Part shown: positions 1 through 4,946 of the stretch, piece after piece
How the letters are laid out: each line of letters starts with the position of its first letter
How positions within the stretch are numbered: position 1 is the stretch's first letter
Position numbers and translations under genes: made by a program
Assembly (NCBI GenBank): GCA_019894875.1
Contig: JAGXNR010000155.1
Location: 1-5,891, forward strand
DNA from: Promethearchaeota archaeon
GTDB taxonomy: Archaea; Asgardarchaeota; Lokiarchaeia; Sigynarchaeales; SOKP01
Direction: 5' to 3'
DNA length: 5,891 nt
Notes under the pieces: model-generated
What the model was told of the DNA's origin: nothing
The model's input: the letters and a program-made list of their open reading frames with translations, nothing else
The model's database searches: none

Positions 1-249
1 TCTTAATAATAATGCAACAACATAATTTTCTATACTTATATGATCTGTTCCTACGCCTGAAAAGAATGAAACCACTTTATTGTTCTTTAAGCTAATCGAT
101 GCGAAACCTGGTTTCAAACTCTGATATCGATGAGAAGAATACACTTGCGTAAGTAAATTATTTGTGATCTTCAGATTTTCGGGATAGAATCCTTCATTAA
201 TTGGTCCAATTTCATTATCCCACCGAATAATTAGTATTCCGACTGGCAT
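1..249 (-). CDS. Longin-like domain protein of Asgard type, N-terminal 83 residues (partial)
   Basis: The frame is open from the ATG at 249-247 down to the left edge, so only the first 83 residues are visible and the C-terminus is missing. The protein starts MPVGILIIRWDNEIGP, continues with a 'GFYPENL' stretch, a short helix-like segment (residues 29-40), and then the strand-like segments SISLKNN and VVSFFSG. This pattern of a hydrophobic first strand, 'WD..IGP', 'YP' and a later 'S.FSG' resembles longin/roadblock-like small proteins that I associate with Asgard archaea, where such domains are thought to work with small GTPases. The family assignment rests on pattern memory, not on a search, and no catalytic residue is expected or seen. 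The start is well supported by a strong Shine-Dalgarno motif seven bases upstream. It is the last gene of the leftward series, separated from the previous one by 173 AT-rich bases, so it may have its own promoter. Confidence 0.75.
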   Translation of the reverse strand, partial: MPVGILIIRWDNEIGPINEGFYPENLKITNNLLTQVYSSHRYQSLKPGFASISLKNNKVVSFFSGVGTDHISIENYVVALLLR

Positions 250-256
250 GATATAA

Positions 257-263
257 CTCCTCA
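257..263 (-). promoter_or_regulatory. Shine-Dalgarno site for the longin-like gene
   Basis: On the minus strand this reads TGAGGAG, complementary to the CCUCC end of archaeal 16S rRNA. It lies seven bases before the ATG at 249 and fixes that codon as the start of the partial gene. Confidence 0.75.
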
Positions 264-284
264 GTTAATTTTTTTAAGAGATTT

Positions 285-295
285 AATTTTTAAAA
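285..295 (-). promoter_or_regulatory. Possible TATA box for the longin-like gene
   Basis: The minus strand reads TTTTAAAAATT about 36-46 bases before the ATG, which would place transcription start near 262 and leave a short leader. The whole 250-422 gap is extremely AT-rich, and another TATA-like string (TATAAA on the minus strand, 347-352) is present, so this choice is weak. Confidence 0.25.
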
Positions 296-396
296 TGTAA
301 CTTGAGCAATTTTACTTATTTTCTTATTAACTAATTAAAAATAGCATTTATATTATTTTTTATTTATTTGATTTTATTTCTTTTAAATTTGTTATT

Positions 397-404
397 AAAA
401 AAAA
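397..404 (-). terminator. Oligo-U terminator candidate after the small membrane protein gene
   Basis: Eight consecutive A on the plus strand give a run of eight U in the leftward transcript, about 19 bases after the stop codon of the 84-residue gene. Archaeal RNA polymerase commonly terminates at U-rich tracts without a stem. No strong hairpin precedes it. Confidence 0.4.
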
Positions 405-422
405 GGAAAGAATCTAAAAGAA

Positions 423-677
423 TTATTTTTTTATGAAAATAATCCCTAAGAGACCACCGAGAGTTATTAAAATGGGATCTAAAAGTAAAAAAGACGTCGA
501 CATGGGAATTGGAATGCTAGTTGTAAGTGTAAGTGTTCCAACAATAATAAAATTCCCCGCAATACCAAGAATACCTCCGATCAAAGCTAATATACCACTA
601 ATTTTTTTGCCTACCATTATTACAATTCCGCCAATAATGCCTAAGAACGCCCAGAGAAATGTAAGTATAGATCTCAA
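423..677 (-). CDS. Small glycine-rich integral membrane protein, function unknown
   Basis: This predicted 84-residue protein is almost entirely hydrophobic. Three membrane segments can be seen: residues about 3-22 (ILTFLWAFLGIIGG), 27-50 (ISGILALIGGILGIAGNFII) and 65-82, which ends in IIFIKK. Gly-Gly and Gly-Ile-Leu-Gly steps recur in the helices. It resembles the small GG-rich membrane proteins (DUF4064-like in style) that are common in archaea, but I cannot assign a family. The listed start is a TTG codon with no good Shine-Dalgarno site; no ATG is available upstream in frame, and the first in-frame ATG is residue 21, which would remove the first helix. It lies 35 bases after the surface-protein gene on the same strand, so the two may share a transcript. 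An open frame also exists on the opposite strand, but its peptide looks like an antisense shadow, whereas this strand gives well-formed helices with a positive C-terminus. Confidence 0.6.
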   Translation of the reverse strand: MRSILTFLWAFLGIIGGIVIMVGKKISGILALIGGILGIAGNFIIVGTLTLTTSIPIPMSTSFLLLDPILITLGGLLGIIFIKK

Positions 678-712
678 ATAAAAGTAACAATTAATAATAA
701 ATGAAAAAAAAA

Positions 713-3343
713 TTAGTTAGATTTAAGAACAATTTTGCGTTTTTTGACAATAACTAAGTAAATCACACTGAATCCTAAAAATATCAAGAAGAAATAGCCA
801 AATGGAATTTCTTCTGCAGGTGGTTCTCCAGGTGGCTCATCCACATCAATTACTGTAAAATTGACACTATCGGTGATGAAATTGCCACCAAGATCTGTGA
901 AGTTAGCTATATAAATGTACGATCCTGCGCTAAATCCATCAGGAACATTGTAGAGAATTGTGTTTCCACTAGTCCATATGGATGGACCTGCAACTAATCC
1001 CGTTCCTTGCATTTCGATGGTATAAGTATCCGGATTTGCATCAATTACCGTCCAAGAAATGGTCTGCCCGGTATATCCCGCTTCCACAGTGGAATTACTA
1101 GGTTTAACAGATATGACCGGATTGATCGTATCTTCAACTGTAAATCTGACGCTATCGGTGATGAAATTGCCATAATCGTCCGTGAAGTTAACCGTATAAA
1201 AGTACGATCCTGCACCAAATCCATCTGGGATATTGTAGGTTATTGCGCCTCCACTCGTCCACGCTGTTGGACCTACAACTATTCCAGTTCCTTGCAGTTT
1301 GATCGTATATGTGTCTGGATTGCCATCAGTTGCCGTCCAAGAAATGCTCTGCCCGGTATATCCATGTTCTACAGCGAAATCGTTTGGAACATTTGATAAT
1401 ATTGGATCTTCCATATCAATCCTATTTCGGACTTGAATAACTGCCAAACCTGCACCACCACTCGCTGTATAAACATAATCTCCACTCACATAAATACCAA
1501 GTGGATATCCGGATGTATTCTCGTAGATGGGTGTTCCCGGATTTGTTGGGTCGGAAATATCGATGATCGCTATTCCGGGGAGCTGATCTCCCAAGAAGGC
1601 GAAGTCTCCACTTACATAAATACCCCATGAGTTTCCGGCCGTATCTCTGTAGATAGGAGCTCCTGGATTCGTTGGATCGGAAATATCGATAATAGCTAAG
1701 CCTGATTCCCCATTTGCTACATACGCGTAATCTCCGCTCACATAAACATCCATTGCATAATCAGTCGTGTCTGCGTAGACAGGGATTCCTGGATTCGTTG
1801 GGTCGGATATGTCAATAATTGCTAAGCCTGATCCAGTATCTGCCACATAAGCGTAATCTCCACTGACGTAAACACCCATTGCATGTCCGGTCGTGTCTCT
1901 GTAGACGGGCGTTCCTGGATTTGTTGGGTCGGAAATATCGATGATCGCCAGACCCGAGGCAGCATCCCCCACGTAGGCGTAATCTCCGTCTACGTAAACA
2001 CCACGTGCAGCTATATTCGTATCTTCGTAGATGGGGGTTCCCGGATTTGTTGGGTCGGAAATATCGATGATCGCTAACCCCACATTCCAACTTGCCAAGT
2101 AGGCGTAATCTCCGCTCACATAAATATCTTGTGGATCTCCGGCCGTGTCTTCGTAGACGGGCGTCCCCGGATTTGTCGGATCGGAAATGTTAATGACCGC
2201 CAAGCCCGAAACACCATCCGCTACATAAGCGTAATCTCCACTGAGGTAAATACCGTTTGCATGTCCGGTCGTGTCTTCGTAAATGGGTGTTTCTGGATCT
2301 ATAGGCACGGAAATGGGGATAACCGCTAAACCCGAATAAAAATCTGCTATGTATGCGTAATTTCCACTCAGGTAAATATCCCAAGCGTACGAATTTGTGT
2401 CTTCGTAGATGGGGGTTCCGGGATTTGTTGGGTTTGAAATGTCAATAACCGCCAAGCCCGAACTACCATCCACTACATAAGCATGATCTCCACTGAGGTA
2501 AACACTTTCTGCGTACCCGGTTGTATCCTCGTAGATAGGGGTTCCTGGGTTCGTTGGATTGGAGATATCTATGATTGCCAGACCCGAGAAACCATCCGCC
2601 ACATAAGCGTAATCTCCGCTCACATAAACATCTTCTGCTTGTCCATTTGTGTCTTCGTAGATGGGGGTTCCGGGATTTGTTGGGTTTGAAATGTCAATAA
2701 CCGCCAAACCAGAATATTCATTTGCTACATAAGCGTAATCTCCACTCACATAAATGCCCCTCGCAGTTCCAGTTGTGTCCGCATAAATAGGCAGTTCTGG
2801 ATTTGTCGGGTCAGAAATATCTATGATTGCCAAACCCGAATCAGTACTTGCTACATAGGCATAATCTCCGCTCACATAAACATCCATTACATAATCGGTC
2901 GTGTCTTCGTAGACGGGTGTTCCCGGGTTTGTCGGGTCAGAAATATCAATAACTGCTAAACCCGAAGAACCACTTGCCACATACGCGTAATCTCCACTCA
3001 CATAAACACCAATTGCATGTCCTGTCGTATTTTCATAAACGGGTGGTCCCGGATTTATCGGGTTGGAAATATTGATAACTGCCAAACCCGAATAAGATGC
3101 AGCTACATAAGCGTAATCTCCGCTCACGAAAACTCCAGCGGCCCACCCAATAGTGTATTCGTAATAAACAGAAGATTCATGGGGTAGGCGTGTATCAATA
3201 ATCTCGTGATGATATTTCTCTTCAATGAGTATTTCGAAATCTCTCTTTTTACATATTAACAAATTTGGAACTACGATAAACATTGAAATAAGTATAATAA
3301 TCAGTAATAAATTTATTTTTTTGATTTTTTTTGATTTCTGCAT
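713..3343 (-). CDS. Membrane-anchored surface protein with 14 LVIVD beta-propeller repeats and two Ig-like modules
   Basis: The 876-residue protein begins with a lysine-rich stretch and a hydrophobic segment (residues 10-30), a signal peptide or signal anchor. After a charged linker come fourteen tandem 42-residue repeats (61-648), with consensus around YEDTTGYA..VYVSGDYAYVA followed by SGLAIIDISDPTNPGTP. These match the LVIVD repeat family, whose units form blades of beta-propellers. Two 95-residue Ig-like repeats follow (646-740 and 741-835). The end has a Pro/Glu-rich spacer (EPPGEPPAEE), a transmembrane helix (846-866) and a KKRK stop-transfer signal. The expected topology is a large extracellular domain tethered to the cell membrane, probably for adhesion or binding; no enzyme motif is visible. 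Several N-X-S/T sequons (NTT, NIS, NFT, NST) would permit N-glycosylation. The ATG at 3343 has a GGTG Shine-Dalgarno motif seven bases upstream (3351-3354). Its GC content is clearly higher than that of the flanking genes. The binding partner cannot be told from sequence. Confidence 0.93.
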   Translation of the reverse strand: MQKSKKIKKINLLLIIILISMFIVVPNLLICKKRDFEILIEEKYHHEIIDTRLPHESSVYYEYTIGWAAGVFVSGDYAYVAASYSGLAVINISNPINPGPPVYENTTGHAIGVYVSGDYAYVASGSSGLAVIDISDPTNPGTPVYEDTTDYVMDVYVSGDYAYVASTDSGLAIIDISDPTNPELPIYADTTGTARGIYVSGDYAYVANEYSGLAVIDISNPTNPGTPIYEDTNGQAEDVYVSGDYAYVADGFSGLAIIDISNPTNPGTPIYEDTTGYAESVYLSGDHAYVVDGSSGLAVIDISNPTNPGTPIYEDTNSYAWDIYLSGNYAYIADFYSGLAVIPISVPIDPETPIYEDTTGHANGIYLSGDYAYVADGVSGLAVINISDPTNPGTPVYEDTAGDPQDIYVSGDYAYLASWNVGLAIIDISDPTNPGTPIYEDTNIAARGVYVDGDYAYVGDAASGLAIIDISDPTNPGTPVYRDTTGHAMGVYVSGDYAYVADTGSGLAIIDISDPTNPGIPVYADTTDYAMDVYVSGDYAYVANGESGLAIIDISDPTNPGAPIYRDTAGNSWGIYVSGDFAFLGDQLPGIAIIDISDPTNPGTPIYENTSGYPLGIYVSGDYVYTASGGAGLAVIQVRNRIDMEDPILSNVPNDFAVEHGYTGQSISWTATDGNPDTYTIKLQGTGIVVGPTAWTSGGAITYNIPDGFGAGSYFYTVNFTDDYGNFITDSVRFTVEDTINPVISVKPSNSTVEAGYTGQTISWTVIDANPDTYTIEMQGTGLVAGPSIWTSGNTILYNVPDGFSAGSYIYIANFTDLGGNFITDSVNFTVIDVDEPPGEPPAEEIPFGYFFLIFLGFSVIYLVIVKKRKIVLKSN
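839..1408 (-). repeat. Two tandem Ig-like modules of 95 codons
   Basis: The modules occupy 1124-1408 and 839-1123. They share about 61 of 95 residues by eye, including EXGYTGQXISWT, NPDTYTI, QGTG, WTSG, PDGF.AGSY and GNFITDSV. Their style matches the Ig-like (HYR-like) stalk domains frequent in archaeal surface proteins. They probably act as a rigid stalk lifting the propellers off the membrane. Confidence 0.8.
1400..3163 (-). repeat. Fourteen tandem 126-bp coding repeats (LVIVD propeller blades)
   Basis: Each unit is exactly 42 codons with no insertions or deletions across all fourteen copies, giving 1764 bases. Strongly conserved positions are the SGDYAYVA core, the SGLA(V/I)I(D/N)IS strand and the (D/N)PTNPGTP turn; the variable positions fall after YEDT and after AYVA, where blade loops would project. 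Units 7 and 14 both depart from the turn motif, and units 1 and 8 alone carry VINIS, which suggests two seven-bladed propellers. Confidence 0.9.
2393..2707 (-). repeat. Exact 63-bp direct repeat inside the propeller array (2393-2455 and 2645-2707)
   Basis: The two segments are identical over 63 bases and lie 252 bases apart, exactly two repeat units. They encode the end of blade 4 with the start of blade 5, and the end of blade 6 with the start of blade 7. Identity at synonymous sites points to recent duplication or gene conversion within the array. Confidence 0.85.
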
Positions 3344-3382
3344 TGATTTACACCGCTATCTTGAATTTTTTTAAAGATCTCG

Positions 3383-3390
3383 TTTAAATA
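3383..3390 (+). promoter_or_regulatory. TATA-like box ahead of the 49-residue ORF
   Basis: The sequence TTTAAATA lies 25-32 bases before the ATG at 3415, the spacing expected for leaderless archaeal transcription starting at or next to that ATG. The box is nearly palindromic (AATATTTAAA on the other strand), so it could also serve the leftward surface-protein gene with a leader of about 17 bases. The surrounding region is AT-rich, so chance matches are likely. Confidence 0.3.
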
Positions 3391-3402
3391 TTAAGATACT
3401 AT

Positions 3403-3412
3403 TATTTATAAA
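3403..3412 (-). promoter_or_regulatory. TATA-box candidate for the surface-protein gene
   Basis: On the minus strand the site reads TTTATAAATA, close to the archaeal TATA consensus. It lies about 60-69 bases before the ATG at 3343, which would give a leader of roughly 35-40 bases that includes the GGTG ribosome-binding motif. Confidence 0.4.
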
Positions 3413-3414
3413 GA

Positions 3415-3564
3415 ATGTCATCAGTAATTGAAAAAGACAGATATCCGTTGCCCCCGATAGAATGGAAAGAGAATTATAGCGACTCTTTCGAATGTGCTGA
3501 ATCTAATTTAAAATTTAGTAAAACAGGTTTATACAATTTTGGCAAATCGAACTTAAGGTCGTGA
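3415..3564 (+). CDS. Possible 49-residue protein of unknown function (or remnant of a longer gene)
   Basis: An ATG-initiated frame of 49 codons ends with TGA. The peptide begins MSSVIEKDRYPLPPIEWKEN and ends GLYNFGKSNLRS; it is soluble in character, has one cysteine (C27) and shows no signal or membrane segment. Its composition (PLPP, W, acidic and basic residues mixed) looks more like real protein than random AT-rich translation. I do not recognise it. There is no Shine-Dalgarno site, but a TATA-like box at the leaderless distance precedes it. It could be a genuine small gene leading the deformylase operon, or the N-terminal stump of a lost larger gene. Against it, a possible promoter and operator for the next gene overlap its 3' half, and the stop codon lies inside the inverted repeat. 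Confidence 0.35.
   Translation: MSSVIEKDRYPLPPIEWKENYSDSFECAESNLKFSKTGLYNFGKSNLRS
3528..3535 (+). promoter_or_regulatory. TATA-box candidate for the deformylase-racemase operon
   Basis: TTTATACA is placed so that transcription would start near 3558, directly in front of the inverted repeat at 3559-3580 and about 60 bases before the deformylase ATG. This depends on spacing alone, and the site lies inside the putative 49-residue ORF. Confidence 0.3.
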
Positions 3565-3580
3565 AATCCCGATTTCACGA
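3559..3580. promoter_or_regulatory. Perfect 10-bp inverted repeat, probable operator or hairpin
   Basis: The arms TCGTGAAATC (3559-3568) and GATTTCACGA (3571-3580) are exactly complementary around a CC centre. As DNA this is a 22-bp dyad of the size bound by dimeric helix-turn-helix regulators. As RNA it would fold into a nine-pair stem with a CCCG loop. It ends 40 bases before the deformylase start and stands out from the AT-rich surroundings. No T-run follows on the plus strand, so a simple terminator is less likely. Confidence 0.6.
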
Positions 3581-3620
3581 AGATCTGAAAATTATTAAAA
3601 ATTAATGAATTAGGAAGATT

Positions 3621-4127
3621 ATGCCAGTAAAAGAGGTGCTTCTTTTAGGTAATAACAAACTAAGAGAAAAATCAATAGAAGTGAATTATTCTGATGAAAA
3701 CCTTAATGTTCATCTAGAAGACCTCAAAGATACCTTAAATTATTTAATAATGACTAAAAAAGTAGGAAGAGCAATTGCTGCACCCCAGATTGGATGGAAA
3801 AAAAGGGTGATCTTCTACAACTTAAAGGAAAAAAGCTTTTACATGATAAACCCGATAATTTTATCTAAAAGCGAAGAAATCTTTGAAGTCTGGGATAGTT
3901 GTTTTTGCTTTGAAGTAGAATTTTTTGTACAAATTGAACGATATAAAAAGATTGAAGTGGAGTATTTCGACCAGGAAGCAGTCAAGAAAGTTGAAACCTT
4001 TACCGATGATCTTTCTGAATTAATCCAACATGAAATTGATCATCTAAATGGCATTTTAGCTACGGATCATTTAAAAGATCCAGGAAAAATTATAATGAGA
4101 TCTGAATGGGAAAGGAGGTTTAAATAA
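3621..4127 (+). CDS. def: Peptide deformylase homologue
   Basis: At 168 residues this has the usual length of peptide deformylase, the metalloenzyme that removes formyl from N-terminal formyl-methionine. All three family motifs are present. Motif 1 is GRAIAAPQIG at 49-58, with the conserved Gln56. Motif 2 is WDSCFCF at 91-97, with metal-ligand Cys94. Motif 3 is QHEIDHLNG at 136-144, with metal ligands His137 and His141 and catalytic Glu138. The N-terminal GNNKLREKS matches the family's 'DPRLR..' opening, and MINPII matches the conserved NP strand. Motif 2 deviates from the usual EGCLS (Glu to Asp, Gly to Ser, Leu to Phe, Ser to Cys), creating a Cys-X-Cys. Archaea do not start translation with formyl-methionine, so the substrate in this host is uncertain. 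An AGGA Shine-Dalgarno motif (3612-3615) precedes the ATG, and the gene is coupled to the racemase-like gene. Fold assignment is secure; activity is not. Confidence 0.92.
   Translation: MPVKEVLLLGNNKLREKSIEVNYSDENLNVHLEDLKDTLNYLIMTKKVGRAIAAPQIGWKKRVIFYNLKEKSFYMINPIILSKSEEIFEVWDSCFCFEVEFFVQIERYKKIEVEYFDQEAVKKVETFTDDLSELIQHEIDHLNGILATDHLKDPGKIIMRSEWERRFK
4114..4118 (+). promoter_or_regulatory. Shine-Dalgarno site for the racemase-like gene, inside the deformylase gene
   Basis: GGAGG lies in the last codons of the deformylase gene, ten bases before the ATG at 4129. It supports that start and indicates that the two genes are translated from one message. Confidence 0.8.
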
Positions 4128-4128
4128 A

Positions 4129-4821
4129 ATGGTGAGGATCGGAATTTTGGGAGGGATGTCATATGAATCTACAATAAAATATTATGATCAAATAATGGTA
4201 AAGTATTTTGAAAAGAAGCATGATTATGATTATCCTGAAGTAATAATATTCAGTCTAAATTTTCAACGAGTAATAGATCTTGAACATAGTGGGAATAAAA
4301 GAGGATACGTCAATTATTTAATTGAAGGAATCAAAGCTCTAGAACAAGCAGGTGCTAGTTTTATTGTTATGGCAGCAAACTCACCCCATGCAATTTATGA
4401 AGATTTAGTACAATTGGCAAAAGTTCCGATACTTAGCATCCTTAAAGCTACAGCAGAGAAGGCGCATCAAGGGAATTTAAAAAAACTTTTATTATTAGGT
4501 ATAAAATTCACCATGCAATCAAATTTTTATCAAGAATATTTTGCTAAAGAAGGAATCGAGGTGATAACACCTACAGAAGAAGAACAGGATAACCTAAATC
4601 GAATTATTTTTGAAGAATTAGTTATTGGCGTTTTCAAGGATGATTCCAAGAATGAAATATTAAGAATAATTAATAATTATAAAACTGATGGAGTCATTTT
4701 AGGATGTACTGAGCTTCCTCTGATTATAAGTCAAGAAGATGCTCGAATTACGGTTTTAAATACTCTAAACTTACATGCTGAGGCGGTTCTCAATCATTTT
4801 TTCAAAATAAATACCATCTAA
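4129..4821 (+). CDS. Aspartate/glutamate racemase superfamily protein
   Basis: The 230-residue length is typical of the cofactor-independent Asp/Glu racemase superfamily (RacX/YgeA type). The N-terminal GILGGMSYEST (5-15) corresponds to the family's GxxGGMGPxAT substrate-binding loop. The second catalytic motif, LGCTELPL (191-198), holds Cys193. In the first motif the family usually has CNT.H, or TNT.H in some one-base members; here the segment is AANSPH (82-87), so Ala83 replaces the first catalytic cysteine. Asn84, Ser85 and His87 keep the rest of that motif. Racemases need both residues for two-base proton exchange, so this protein may work on one face only, racemise poorly, or act as a related lyase or isomerase. 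It starts one base after the deformylase stop and ends with tandem stops TAA TAG. The family call is firm; the substrate is unknown. Confidence 0.88.
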   Translation: MVRIGILGGMSYESTIKYYDQIMVKYFEKKHDYDYPEVIIFSLNFQRVIDLEHSGNKRGYVNYLIEGIKALEQAGASFIVMAANSPHAIYEDLVQLAKVPILSILKATAEKAHQGNLKKLLLLGIKFTMQSNFYQEYFAKEGIEVITPTEEEQDNLNRIIFEELVIGVFKDDSKNEILRIINNYKTDGVILGCTELPLIISQEDARITVLNTLNLHAEAVLNHFFKINTI

Positions 4822-4866
4822 TAGTTTAAGATTTGACTAATAAATGGTCATATTCATAGTTTGTAA

Positions 4867-4886
4867 CCTTTTTTAATTCTCAAAGG
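4867..4886 (+). terminator. Weak terminator candidate after the racemase-like gene
   Basis: A run of six T (4869-4874) lies about 47 bases after the stop codon. The arms CCTTT (4867-4871) and AAAGG (4882-4886) could form only a weak five-pair stem. In archaea the T-run itself is the more relevant signal. The 4822-4946 gap holds no ORF. Confidence 0.3.
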
Positions 4887-4889
4887 CTA

Positions 4890-4900
4890 TTTATTATAAT
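4890..4900 (+). promoter_or_regulatory. TATA-like box for the MFS transporter gene
   Basis: TTTATTATAAT (by eye) sits 47-57 bases before the GTG start, which would give a leader of about 25 bases that includes the AGGA ribosome-binding motif. This suggests that the transporter can be transcribed independently of the operon before it. Confidence 0.35.
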
Positions 4901-4934
4901 CACATTCTAATGGTAATTTCTTATTGGACGCTTT

Positions 4935-4938
4935 AGGA
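4935..4938 (+). promoter_or_regulatory. Shine-Dalgarno site selecting the GTG start of the transporter
   Basis: AGGA lies eight bases before the GTG at 4947. The frame has a stop at 4914-4916 and no ATG before the GTG. The next candidate, ATG at residue 13, would cut into the first membrane helix, so GTG is preferred. Confidence 0.6.
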
Positions 4939-4946
4939 TAACTCAA

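Noticed and set aside
27..31. Possible lipoprotein cysteine at residue 31 of the surface protein (the numbers given here are residues: PNLLIC region)
   Set aside because: LLIC lacks the small residues of a lipobox before the cysteine and is followed by lysines; the protein already has a C-terminal membrane anchor.
250..422. AT-rich gap checked for small genes or RNA genes
   Set aside because: No credible coding frame, tRNA-like fold or GC-rich RNA element is visible; only the U-run, TATA-like strings and the Shine-Dalgarno site could be supported.
433..681. 82-codon open frame on the plus strand opposite the small membrane protein
   Set aside because: It is the antisense of the hydrophobic gene; its peptide is a Pro/Ile-rich string without helix pattern, and the other strand fits the orientation of its neighbours and gives proper membrane helices.
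1007..2689. Several open frames of 64-129 codons on the plus strand, and others on the minus strand, within the surface-protein gene
   Set aside because: The repeat unit is 126 bases, a multiple of three, so any frame without stops in one unit stays open in the next. Their peptides are rich in Cys, Trp and Arg and repeat with the same period, as expected for shadows of the LVIVD repeats.
1400..3163. Regularly spaced repeats that could suggest a CRISPR array or satellite DNA
   Set aside because: The period is 126 bases, the units are contiguous with no unique spacers, and the repeats translate in one frame to LVIVD blades.
3559..3580. Inverted repeat as an intrinsic terminator of the 49-residue ORF
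   Set aside because: No T-run follows it on the plus strand; the next bases are AAGATCTGAAAATT, so an operator or leader hairpin is more likely.
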